DNA of 7,628 bases from an uncultured Ruminococcus sp. (GCA_902782885.1 CACZOW010000115.1:1-7628); one strand, 5' to 3'; positions 1 to 6,579 are shown, counted from the first letter of the stretch. Program-made: numbers and translations. The notes: generated from the letters alone by a model not told the origin.

Positions 1-773
1 GGGGAGGAATATGTGTCGCTGATATATTTGTCCAGTTCTTCCCGCGTAAGGCCGGCAACGCTCTTGCCGTTCAGCGTTATGCCCGAATACACGCGGTCTC
101 CGCTGACGACGCGGCGGCAATACTTCACGAACATCAAAGCGGAGGCGACCAGCGCCCCGATGACGACCAGCGCTATGACCAGTCCGACGATCACGCGCCT
201 TTTTCCGGGCGCGGCTTCGTATTCTTCATCGCTGTAGCTTTCCACATAGACAACGCCCCGCGAAGTGGTAACGGCGTGCCTCTGGCCGGCGGACGCGGTG
301 CGGGATCCCGAACTCCCGGTATTCCGGGCGGAACTGCGTGCGGCAGCGCCGCGCTGTCTTTTTATCGGAGCGGAGACCGGCACGTTTCCGGCTCCGGATA
401 CGGAAACGGTGGTCGCTTCCACGTCCGCGTCATCATCGTCGTCGGTTTCAAAGTTGTTGCCGTCTCCGCCTTCATCCGTGTCGCCGACACCTTCGAACAG
501 CCCGTCGCTTTCTTCCTCGACTACGCTTTTGGCGCGTCCGGCGGCAACGGGTACTATTTTTACGTCGTCGTCTTCATCGTCATCGCTGTCAATATTTTCC
601 GCGGCCCCGACCGCGTCGGCAACGTCTTCCGCGAAATCACTTGCGGCATCAGCCGCGCTGGCTGCGGCATCCGCGGCGTTTTCCGCTATTTTTTCGGCGT
701 TTTCCGCGACGTTTTCAATATCTTCTTCGACCGGTTCTCCGGCAGGTAATTTATTTAAGTCCTGGTTGCTCAA
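1..773 (-). CDS. Membrane-anchored VanW / L,D-transpeptidase-type wall protein, N-terminal part (runs off left edge)
   Basis: The 257 visible codons are open throughout, but the gene starts with TTG (773-771), so an ATG-only search misses it. The start is set by AGGAGG at 787-782, 8 nt upstream; the nearer ATG (781-779) hits a stop after three codons. Residues 1-60 are Ala/Glu/Asp-rich and probably helical. Residues 61-120 are very acidic, with runs such as DSDDDEDDD, and 135-190 are Ser/Arg/Ala-rich. One transmembrane segment lies at about 194-216, bracketed by KRR and CRR. Outside it, GDRVYSGITLNGKSVAGLT followed by REELDKYI matches the start of the PG_binding_4 domain that precedes VanW or YkuD (L,D-transpeptidase) domains in Gram-positive wall proteins. 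The catalytic or VanW part lies beyond the window, so the final class is open. I infer a type II anchored, extracytoplasmic protein acting at peptidoglycan, with an unusually long cytoplasmic tail. Confidence 0.75.
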   Translation of the reverse strand, partial: MSNQDLNKLPAGEPVEEDIENVAENAEKIAENAADAAASAADAASDFAEDVADAVGAAENIDSDDDEDDDVKIVPVAAGRAKSVVEEESDGLFEGVGDTDEGGDGNNFETDDDDDADVEATTVSVSGAGNVPVSAPIKRQRGAAARSSARNTGSSGSRTASAGQRHAVTTSRGVVYVESYSDEEYEAAPGKRRVIVGLVIALVVIGALVASALMFVKYCRRVVSGDRVYSGITLNGKSVAGLTREELDKYISDTYSS

Positions 774-852
774 AGCGGCATCCTCCTTTGTAGCGGGCGT
801 GTGCTCCGGGGATAGCTGCCTCTTCCCGGCCGCATACAAAAACCCACTTTCT

Positions 853-881
853 ATTATAGCACAGTACTTATCTTAAGTAAA
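853..881 (-). promoter_or_regulatory. Promoter of the minus-strand wall-protein gene
   Basis: Reading the minus strand, TTTACT (881-876) and a perfect TATAAT (858-853) are separated by 17 bp. Transcription would begin near 846, leaving a leader of about 73 nt before the TTG start. The -35 box and spacer overlap both 15-bp palindromes at 865-889, so a protein bound there should block or modulate this promoter. Confidence 0.65.
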
Positions 882-889
882 TGTTACTT
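865..889. promoter_or_regulatory. Two overlapping 15-bp palindromes, probable operator
   Basis: TACTTA-tct-TAAGTA (865-879) and AAGTAA-atg-TTACTT (875-889) are both perfect 6-3-6 inverted repeats that share their central half-site, giving three alternating half-sites 10 bp apart. They cover the -35 box and spacer of the leftward promoter and lie about 65 bp upstream of the rightward metal-transporter promoter. This is what an operator for a dimeric repressor would look like. The binding protein cannot be named; a metal sensor is an inference from the neighbouring transporter. Confidence 0.5.
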
Positions 890-944
890 TAGCGCCTGAG
901 TAAATGAGGCTTCAATGCCTTAGTAAATGTCGGCCTGTTTCTGC
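876..944 (+). repeat. Three direct repeats with exact 23-bp period (AGTAAATG core)
   Basis: AGTAAATG occurs at 876-883, 899-906 and 922-929, each exactly 23 bp apart. The first two units agree beyond the core, sharing CTT, A and GCCT at the same offsets; the third matches only in the core. The first copy is embedded in the overlapping palindromes. The array lies in the non-coding region between two divergent promoters, so regulator binding on one DNA face every two helical turns or so is the simplest reading. Three copies with no replication gene nearby make a plasmid-type origin unlikely. Confidence 0.55.
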
Positions 945-953
945 AAACCGGGC

Positions 954-982
954 TTGCCTCTTGGCGCCGTTTATTGTACAAT
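954..982 (+). promoter_or_regulatory. Promoter of the metal-uptake znuCB-like operon
   Basis: TTGCCT (954-959) and TACAAT (977-982) are separated by 17 bp. The predicted start of transcription near 989 gives a leader of about 55 nt before the TTG start at 1044. Because this promoter lies downstream of the in-frame ATG at 927, that ATG cannot be the start used by this transcript. The 23-bp repeats end about 25 bp upstream of the -35 box, a position suited to control by a bound regulator. Confidence 0.6.
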
Positions 983-1043
983 TTCAGCGGCGGCGCGGGA
1001 AATTGACCCCGGCGCGAGAGCATTAACGGAAAAGGTGACTTTA

Positions 1044-1814
1044 TTGGCGCTGATCGAATGTAAAAACGTAACGCTGGCGTACGAAAAGAACGTGGTGCTG
1101 GAGGACCTTTCGTTTGAAGTGAACGAGGGCGATTATCTGTGCATCATCGGTGAGAACGGCTCGGGCAAAAGCACGCTGATGAAAGCGCTGCTGGGACTGA
1201 AGGCGCCGCTCCGGGGCACGATAACGCGGGGCGACGGACTCATGCGCAACCAGATCGGATACCTGCCGCAGCAGACCGGCGTGCAGAAGGATTTCCCCGC
1301 GAGCGTATTTGAAGTGGTGCTGTCCGGCTGCCTGAACGGTTCGGGCTGGCGTCCGTTCTACACGCGGGCGCAGAAGCAGACCGCGCTGGACAATATGGCC
1401 AAGCTCAATATCACCGCGCTGAAAAACGCGTGCTACCGCGAATTGTCCGGCGGTCAACAGCAGCGTGTGCTGATCGCCCGCGCGCTCTGCGCCACCGGCA
1501 AACTTCTGCTGCTGGACGAGCCGGTCACGGGTCTGGATCCGGTCGCCAGCGGAGAACTGTACGAACTGATCGACCACCTTAACCGCGCCCACGGCATCAC
1601 CGTGATAATGATCACCCACGACACGGCGGCGGCGCTGCCGCGCTGCACCCATATCCTGCACCTGCACAGGGACACCACGTTTTTCGGCCGGCGGGAGGAT
1701 TACGCGCAGTGCAGCGTGTGTGTGGAGACGCTGGACGCCGCGGGGCACCCGGAAGTTCCCGGCGAGAAGGAGCATATGCATCATGAGTGCTGTGAGCATC
1801 ACATACATTTTTAA
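1044..1814 (+). CDS. znuC: Metal (zinc/manganese-type) ABC transporter ATP-binding protein
   Basis: This 256-residue cytoplasmic ATPase would power uptake of a transition metal through the permease encoded next. Walker A GENGSGKST is at 36-44, the Q-loop in IGYLPQQ at 71-77, the signature LSGGQ at 134-138, Walker B LLLLDE at 154-159 and the H-loop His at 192. Overall similarity is to the ZnuC/MntB (ABC-3) group. I chose TTG at 1044 because AGGTGA lies 5 nt upstream and the protein then begins in the usual family way; GTG at 1035 is the alternative, and ATG at 927 lies upstream of the promoter. The C-terminus (244-255) is HMHHECCEHHIH, with six His and two Cys in twelve residues, which suggests a metal-binding tail and favours zinc. 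The end overlaps the permease start by 32 bp, so the two are probably translationally coupled. Confidence 0.88.
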   Translation: MALIECKNVTLAYEKNVVLEDLSFEVNEGDYLCIIGENGSGKSTLMKALLGLKAPLRGTITRGDGLMRNQIGYLPQQTGVQKDFPASVFEVVLSGCLNGSGWRPFYTRAQKQTALDNMAKLNITALKNACYRELSGGQQQRVLIARALCATGKLLLLDEPVTGLDPVASGELYELIDHLNRAHGITVIMITHDTAAALPRCTHILHLHRDTTFFGRREDYAQCSVCVETLDAAGHPEVPGEKEHMHHECCEHHIHF

Positions 1815-2634
1815 GACGATATTCGGGTACGGGTTTATCTTCCGCGCCATGCTGGTGGGCGTGCTGATCTCGGTCTGCGCGGCGCTGCTGGGCGTCAGTC
1901 TGGTGCTGCGGCGCTGCTCGATGATAGGGGACGGGCTCTCACACGTAGGCTTCGGCGCACTGGCGGTGGCGGCGGCGCTGGGCGCGGCGCAGCTCTGGAT
2001 AGCGCTGCCGGTGGTAATTGCCGTGGCGTTCCTGATAATCCGGCTGAACGACAGTTCACGGCTCAGCAGTGATTCGGCGGTGGCGCTGATCTCCAGTGCG
2101 TCGCTGGCGCTGGGCGTGCTGATCGTGTCGCTCACGGGGTCAAATACCAACCTGAACGACTTCCTGTTCGGCTCGGTGTTCGCGCTGAGCGAGGCGGACG
2201 TCGATCTGAGCATGGCGTTGTCCGCGGCGGTGCTCGTACTGTTCGTGCTGTTTTACAATAAGATATTCGCGGTGACGTTTGACGCCGGCTTTGCGCGGGC
2301 AACGGGCACGCGGGAAGGCTTTTACAACACTTTTGTGGCGCTGCTCACCGCGGTGACGGTGGTGATCGGCATGCGGCTGGTAGGGGCAATGCTGGTAGCC
2401 AGCCTGATCATTTTCCCGCCCCTTACCGCGATGCAGGTGTGCAAAAAATTCCGCAGCGTGGTGATCTGCTCCGGTGTACTGGCGGCGATCGGTTTCGTTG
2501 CCGGCATGATGATCTCGGTGGGCGTGCGCTCCGCGCCGGTGGGCGCCAGCGTGGTCTGCGTCAACGCCGCTCTGTTTCTGGTATTTCTGGCATTGGGGGC
2601 AGTCATGCGTGCCCGCGCGCCGAAAACAGCGTAG
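1783..2634 (+). CDS. znuB: Metal ABC transporter permease, ABC-3 family
   Basis: The 283-residue product is very hydrophobic, with about eight membrane segments, as expected for the ZnuB/MntC permease family. Family hallmarks are SMIGDGLSHVGFGALA at about 46-61 and the later VGAMLVASLIIFPPLTA segment. The start at 1783 is set by AAGGAG at 1767-1772; the longer open frame from 1720 is only overlap with the ATPase gene. Together the two proteins would form the membrane and motor parts of a Zn2+ (possibly Mn2+ or Fe2+) importer; the metal cannot be decided from the permease alone. The usual third part, a ZnuA-type binding lipoprotein, is not next to it. The gene ends 4 bp from the stop of the convergent lipoprotein gene, with no room for a terminator between them. 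Confidence 0.88.
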   Translation: MSAVSITYIFKTIFGYGFIFRAMLVGVLISVCAALLGVSLVLRRCSMIGDGLSHVGFGALAVAAALGAAQLWIALPVVIAVAFLIIRLNDSSRLSSDSAVALISSASLALGVLIVSLTGSNTNLNDFLFGSVFALSEADVDLSMALSAAVLVLFVLFYNKIFAVTFDAGFARATGTREGFYNTFVALLTAVTVVIGMRLVGAMLVASLIIFPPLTAMQVCKKFRSVVICSGVLAAIGFVAGMMISVGVRSAPVGASVVCVNAALFLVFLALGAVMRARAPKTA

Positions 2635-2638
2635 ACAA

Positions 2639-4462
2639 TCAGAAGAAGTAATAATAACTCAGCCTGCCCATCGGGAGGGATTTGCCCGAAAGGTAGGTGT
2701 TGAGGATGTTGTCCGCGTCCTTCACGCCGTCAGTGACCTTGAAATACACGCCGCGGCAGTCGGAAAGTTTGCTGATGCCCAGCGCCTTGAGGGGGATCGC
2801 CACCTGAACGAATCTGCCCGAGACCGACGTGACCGCGTTTCCGACCCCGGTACCCGTGCCGGACTCGTTCAGCTTTAGGAGTTGTCCGCCTTCCGGCGTG
2901 CAGTCCGCCATATATTCGTAGCCGCAGAATCCGGCCGCTTTAAGCGCGCCGGTGCCGATGTAGATGTTCATCCAGGACGCATCGTCGGAGAGTACGACGT
3001 CATTCTCACAGCAGATCAGAAAATACAGATTCGTCTTGTCGTGGGCGACTTTGAGTTCCCGGATGTTGTTGGCCGGGGCTTCCTGCTTGTATCTGGTCTT
3101 GCCGTCCACGGAAAGATCGTTGCGTGAACGAACGGTCTGGGAGAGGGCTTTGTAGGAGGCGGAGACCTGATCCCATTGACCCGGGTCGCCTTTCACGTCG
3201 ATGGAGATCTGCTTCGGACTGACGGGGGAGATGCCGGAGACGCCTTTAAAGCGGCGGATGTTGTCGCAGAGCTGGAGGTAGAAATTGTCCCCGTACCCTT
3301 CTTTCGGCATTTCGATATCCCGCGAAAATTCTTCGTTGAACTGGTCGACAAATCCCACCACACCGTCTACGATCAGCTTCTGCGCGATCCACTCGTTCCA
3401 GCCGGTGACAAAGACCGTGTCGATCTTGTCGATATTTTTAAAGACCGTATCCCACTGCTGCTGGAAATTTATCCCTTCGCGGAACGATTCGCCGTGGTTA
3501 TAATTGTCGTTATGATCGTAGCCGCGGCCCCAGTTCATGTTGCGCTGCGTCCAGGAACGGCTCATGGGGATCGCGGTGTGCTGGCAGATGGATACGCTGA
3601 TAGTGCCGTTGTGGATCGGCTGCGGGTAGGACCATTCGATCCAGGGAAGCGCGTCGCCGATCACGTTCTCGCTGGGCCACTGGGTGTAGATGATGTCAAA
3701 AAATTCGTCCAGTTCGGCATACCGGTCTTCCATTCCCTCTGTCGGGCAACCCAGTATTACGGGCGTTTCGCCGTCGCGGCAATACCACAGGTCCTTATAA
3801 AGTCCGTCTTTGTACAGCGCGTTGTAGACGTTTTCCATGGTCTCCACGGATTTGCTGCGGGTCATGAAGCAGATCTTGGGCACGTCCCAGCCGGCATCGT
3901 AATATTCCTGAAATACTTCGCACAGCGCCATGAACTGATCGACGTATATGGGGCCGTTGCTGGTGTCGAAGGCCAGAAAGTCCACACCGGCTGCGGTGAG
4001 CATTTCGCAGTGGCGCGCCAGCACCCATTTGTCTTTGGAACGGTAGTAGCCGAAAAGGGGCTCGTTCCAGTAGTGGAAGGCGTACAGGGGGCTTTTGGCG
4101 TTGCCGGCTTTGTTCCATAGGGATTTTGCGTCGGTCTTAAGCAGCTCTGTGATGTTGTACGTGGTGGTGCCGGAGGCGCCGTGCCAGAGGAAATAGAACA
4201 TTCCGACGGTCTTCCCGGAGTCGGTCCGGAGCACGGGGTCAAATGTTCGGCCGAATTCGTCAACGCCGCACAGCAGGTTGATGTTGTATCCGCCGTTTTC
4301 GGCGTAGGGGTCAACGGGCTGTGTTTTCCGACAGCCGCTGAGCGATATTGCCAGCGCCGCGGAGGCGGCGAGTAGCAGTGTTAAGAGGGCGATCCCGGCG
4401 GATCTTGCCGGTCTGGCGGTATTGACGGTTTCGGTCTTGCTGGATTGTCCGGTCGTTCTCAT
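2639..4462 (-). CDS. Secreted lipoprotein, GH99/WbsX-like putative glycoside hydrolase with CBM9-like C-terminus
   Basis: The start is ATG at 4462-4460, with GGAG 7 nt upstream. The 607-residue product has a lipoprotein signal: Arg-rich start, hydrophobic stretch at about 22-40 and lipobox LSGC with Cys44. Residues about 55-400 resemble GH71/GH99/WbsX-type barrels: VGMFYFLWHG (86-95), a YWNEP segment near 131-135, AGVDFLAFDTSNG (158-170) and TGWNEW (353-358), whose Glu357 sits where these families often keep an acidic active-site residue. Residues about 419-605 look like a CBM9/DOMON-type beta-sandwich that could bind carbohydrate. I infer an outer-surface enzyme acting on a polysaccharide; substrate and catalysis are unproven. 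The gene has its own promoter after the efflux ATPase gene and ends tail-to-tail with the permease gene. A link to metal handling is not evident; it may be a passenger. Confidence 0.7.
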   Translation of the reverse strand: MRTTGQSSKTETVNTARPARSAGIALLTLLLAASAALAISLSGCRKTQPVDPYAENGGYNINLLCGVDEFGRTFDPVLRTDSGKTVGMFYFLWHGASGTTTYNITELLKTDAKSLWNKAGNAKSPLYAFHYWNEPLFGYYRSKDKWVLARHCEMLTAAGVDFLAFDTSNGPIYVDQFMALCEVFQEYYDAGWDVPKICFMTRSKSVETMENVYNALYKDGLYKDLWYCRDGETPVILGCPTEGMEDRYAELDEFFDIIYTQWPSENVIGDALPWIEWSYPQPIHNGTISVSICQHTAIPMSRSWTQRNMNWGRGYDHNDNYNHGESFREGINFQQQWDTVFKNIDKIDTVFVTGWNEWIAQKLIVDGVVGFVDQFNEEFSRDIEMPKEGYGDNFYLQLCDNIRRFKGVSGISPVSPKQISIDVKGDPGQWDQVSASYKALSQTVRSRNDLSVDGKTRYKQEAPANNIRELKVAHDKTNLYFLICCENDVVLSDDASWMNIYIGTGALKAAGFCGYEYMADCTPEGGQLLKLNESGTGTGVGNAVTSVSGRFVQVAIPLKALGISKLSDCRGVYFKVTDGVKDADNILNTYLSGKSLPMGRLSYYYFF

Positions 4463-4493
4463 GGTACATCTCCGAGGTGATTGTTGCCGCACA

Positions 4494-4522
4494 AGTGTAC
4501 CACATCCGGCCGCCGCGTTCAA
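4494..4522 (-). promoter_or_regulatory. Promoter of the glycosidase-like lipoprotein gene
   Basis: On the minus strand TTGAAC (4522-4517) and TACACT (4499-4494) are separated by 17 bp, and TGG directly precedes the -10 box, giving an extended -10. The -35 box lies only 11 bp past the stop of the upstream ATPase gene. Transcription would start near 4487, about 25 nt before the ATG. The gene can therefore be expressed apart from the ATPase, though no terminator is visible between the two and read-through is possible. Confidence 0.65.
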
Positions 4523-4533
4523 GCTTTCCGGCG

Positions 4534-6489
4534 TCAACGGAGCGAGACCGGATGCAGCGCGCGCACCGCGTTGAGCACGGACAACACCATCACGCCCACG
4601 TCCGCGAACACTGCCAGCCACATGCCGCCGATCCCGGCGGCGACCAGCGCCAATGTGAGCAGTTTTACGCCGATGGAGAACGCGATGTTTTCGTAAACGA
4701 TGCGCATGCTCCGGCGCGCGGTCTTGATCGCCGCGGGGATCTTTACCGGATCGTCGTCCATGAGCACCACGTCCGCGGCTTCGATGGCGGCGTCCGAGCC
4801 GATGCCGCCCATGGCGATGCCGACGTCCGCGCGGACAAGCACGGGGGCGTCGTTGATGCCGTCGCCGGCGAAGGCAAGTTTGCGTCCTTCCGGCACGTCG
4901 GCGAGCAGTTCTTCGAGCCGCGACACTTTGTCCTCGGGCAGAAGCTCGCTGTATACTTTGTCAATGCCCAGTTCCCCGGCGACACGCTCCGCAACGTCTT
5001 TGCGGTCCCCGGTGAGCATGGCGGTCCGGTTTACGCCGGCGCCGGATCCCGCGCTCTGACGCAGCAGCTCCAGCGCTTTGCGCGCGGTTGGTTTCAGTTC
5101 GTCGGAGATCAGTATCCGGCCCGCGTACGCCCCGTCAACGGCCACGCAAATGACCGTGCAGCCCTCCTCATTTTTAAGCACGGGGACAGACCCCGTGTTC
5201 AAAAAAGAAAGCAGGGAGGCGTTGCCTACGGCGACGCGGCGGCCGTCAACATTGGCGGTAACGCCCTTGCCGCTGATGTTGACCGCGTTGTCCACTCGGC
5301 TCGGATCGGGCTCGCGGCCGTACGCCCGGATGAGGCTCTGACCGATGGGGTGGGGAGAATCCAGTTCGGCGTGGGCGGCGAGTTCGAGCAGCTCGGCTTC
5401 GGGGATACCTGCGGCCTCGACGCGGACAACTTCGAAATTGCCCCGGGTCAGCGTGCCGGTCTTGTCGAACACCACCGTGTCGGTGCGGGCCAGCGCCTCA
5501 AGGAAGCACGACCCTTTCACCAGGATGCCGCTCCTGCCGGCGCCGCCGACACCCGCGTAGAAGGCGAGGGGCACGCTGACTACCAGCGCGCAGGGACAGC
5601 TGGCTACCAGAAACGCCAGCGCACGGTACAGCCACAGGCTCCAGCGCGGGTCGCCTTTTGCGAGCAGTGCGAGCAGCGGGGGCAACAGCGCCAGCAGCAC
5701 CGCGCAAGCACACACCACCGGCGTGTAGATCCGGGCAAAGCGCGTGATGAAGTTTTCGGAGCGGGCTTTGCGCTCACCGGAATTTTCCACCAGATCCAGG
5801 ATGCGCGATACGGCGGACTGGCCGAATTCTCTGGTGGTCCTGAGATAGATATCGGAATTGAGATTCACGCAGCCGCTCAGCAGTTCGTCGCCGGGGCGCA
5901 CGGTGCGGGGCACGCTTTCTCCGGTGAGCGCCGCGGTGTCAATGCCGGACTCGCCCCTGACCACGACCCCGTCGATCGGTATTTTTTCGCCCGGCTTTAC
6001 GGCAATAATGCTCCCGCAGGGCACCTCTCCCGGTTCGACTTTTTTAAGCACCGGGTCTGTCCCCGTGCTTAAAAAATCGGGGGCGGCGGTGCAGAGGTTG
6101 GCGTATTCGGGGCGAAGGTCCATGAGGCGGGTGATGTTGTCCCGACTGCGTTCCACCGCCATATCCTGAAACAGCTCGCCCAGCTGGTAAAACACCATCA
6201 CCGCGGCAGCCTCGTAAAAATCGCCGCCGGAGATCCAGCCGAGCGCGAGCGCGCCGAGCGTTGCCACCGCCATCAGAAAGCACTCGTCCAGCAGCTCGCC
6301 GTGGACGATGCCCTCCGCCGCTTCCAGCAGCACGTCGTACCCGGCGATCAGGTAGGGGACAACATTCAGCAGAAACAGCGCGTACACCGGCAGATCCAGC
6401 AGGCCCAGTGCCCGCAGCGCCATCAGTGTGCCCGTCATCACGGCGGCGACGATTATTCTGATCAGGATGATCTTTTGTTCTTTTTCCAT
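4534..6489 (-). CDS. cadA: P1B-2-type heavy-metal (Zn/Cd/Pb) exporting ATPase
   Basis: The 651-residue membrane pump would expel divalent soft metals from the cytoplasm using ATP. Actuator TGES is at 189-192, metal-site CPC at 298-300 followed by SVP, phosphorylation site DKTGT at 342-346 (Asp342), the HP pair at 380-381, TGDR at 493-496 and GDGINDAP at 542-549. In the last two helices Lys609 and Asp630 match the Zn/Cd/Pb subgroup rather than the copper pumps. No N-terminal heavy-metal-binding domain is present: the protein begins straight into a membrane helix. The start at 6489 is fixed by GAGGAG 7 nt upstream; an in-frame extension to 6567 would run across the operator. Two palindromic elements lie inside the gene and are translated as FLSTGTDPVLKK (139-150, actuator loop) and FLNTGSVPVLKN (429-440, nucleotide-domain loop). 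It is divergent from the ArsR-AraC regulator, its likely controller. Confidence 0.92.
   Translation of the reverse strand: MEKEQKIILIRIIVAAVMTGTLMALRALGLLDLPVYALFLLNVVPYLIAGYDVLLEAAEGIVHGELLDECFLMAVATLGALALGWISGGDFYEAAAVMVFYQLGELFQDMAVERSRDNITRLMDLRPEYANLCTAAPDFLSTGTDPVLKKVEPGEVPCGSIIAVKPGEKIPIDGVVVRGESGIDTAALTGESVPRTVRPGDELLSGCVNLNSDIYLRTTREFGQSAVSRILDLVENSGERKARSENFITRFARIYTPVVCACAVLLALLPPLLALLAKGDPRWSLWLYRALAFLVASCPCALVVSVPLAFYAGVGGAGRSGILVKGSCFLEALARTDTVVFDKTGTLTRGNFEVVRVEAAGIPEAELLELAAHAELDSPHPIGQSLIRAYGREPDPSRVDNAVNISGKGVTANVDGRRVAVGNASLLSFLNTGSVPVLKNEEGCTVICVAVDGAYAGRILISDELKPTARKALELLRQSAGSGAGVNRTAMLTGDRKDVAERVAGELGIDKVYSELLPEDKVSRLEELLADVPEGRKLAFAGDGINDAPVLVRADVGIAMGGIGSDAAIEAADVVLMDDDPVKIPAAIKTARRSMRIVYENIAFSIGVKLLTLALVAAGIGGMWLAVFADVGVMVLSVLNAVRALHPVSLR
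5171..5206. repeat. Palindromic hairpin element, copy A (inside ATPase gene)
   Basis: The plus strand reads TTTTTAAGCACGGGG (5171-5185), loop ACAGA, then CCCCGTGTTCAAAAA (5191-5205): a 15-bp stem with two imperfect pairs. Its minus-strand reading is nearly identical to the plus-strand reading of copy B at 6040-6076. It is translated in the ATPase as FLNTGSVPVLKN. The layout, with T-run first and A-run last on both strands, is the reverse of a Rho-independent terminator. REP-like or MITE-like palindromes of this kind can be spread by transposases acting from elsewhere, but none is present here. Confidence 0.75.
6040..6076. repeat. Palindromic hairpin element, copy B (inside ATPase gene)
   Basis: The 5' arm TTTTTTAAGCACCGGG (6040-6055) and 3' arm CCCCGTGCTTAAAAAA (6061-6076) form a 16-bp stem with a single mismatch around loop TCTGT. 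The loop is the reverse complement of that in copy A, so the two copies lie in opposite orientation. In the ATPase frame it reads FLSTGTDPVLKK. The one stem mismatch falls at a third codon position (Pro CCG instead of CCC), so the departure from perfect symmetry is silent in the protein. Confidence 0.78.
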
Positions 6490-6534
6490 ATCGATGCTCC
6501 TCATACGCGGCGCCTGATGCGGCCCGCCCCTTTG

Positions 6535-6560
6535 AACAATTAAACAAGTATTTAATTGTT
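6535..6560. promoter_or_regulatory. Operator shared by ATPase and regulator genes (10-6-10 palindrome)
   Basis: AACAATTAAA (6535-6544) and TTTAATTGTT (6551-6560) are perfect inverted repeats with a 6-bp spacer. AT-rich palindromes of this size with AACAA-type outer arms are typical of SmtB/CzrA/CadC (ArsR-family) metal sensors. The site covers the transcription start of the leftward ATPase promoter, and its right arm contains the weak -35 box of the rightward regulator promoter. One bound dimer could thus repress the pump and autoregulate the regulator. Confidence 0.75.
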
Positions 6561-6579
6561 GCGGCAATTATGTTATGAT
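6551..6579 (+). promoter_or_regulatory. Promoter of the ArsR-AraC regulator gene (extended -10)
   Basis: TATGAT (6574-6579) is preceded by TGT, an extended -10, which compensates for the weak -35 TTTAAT (6551-6556) at 17-bp spacing. The -35 lies within the right arm of the operator palindrome. The leader to the ATG at 6684 would be about 98 nt; it contains an imperfect GC-rich hairpin (about 6599-6624) of unknown importance. Confidence 0.55.

Noticed and set aside
265..876. Long plus-strand frames opposite the wall-protein gene, rich in Ser/Ala
   Set aside because: They are the antisense of an acidic, Ala-rich protein with a good minus-strand ribosome site and promoter; they lack ribosome sites and family features.
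927..929. ATG as start of the importer ATPase
   Set aside because: It lies upstream of the promoter, has no ribosome site, is part of the 23-bp repeat and would add 39 residues unlike the family.
876..944. CRISPR array or plasmid iterons
   Set aside because: The 8-bp cores are too short for CRISPR repeats, there are only three, and no Cas or replication gene is nearby.
1041..2213. 390-codon minus-strand frame across the importer genes
   Set aside because: Antisense of a textbook ABC ATPase and permease; no supporting start site.
3176..4120. 314-codon plus-strand frame opposite the lipoprotein gene
   Set aside because: Antisense shadow; the minus strand has a signal peptide, lipobox, ribosome site and promoter.
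4477..6072. 531-codon plus-strand open frame opposite the ATPase gene
   Set aside because: It mirrors a clear P1B ATPase with all its motifs; high GC keeps antisense frames open. No domain is recognisable in it.
5171..6076. Hairpins read as Rho-independent terminators
   Set aside because: On either strand the T-run precedes the stem and the A-run follows it, the opposite of a terminator, and both lie within an intact coding frame.
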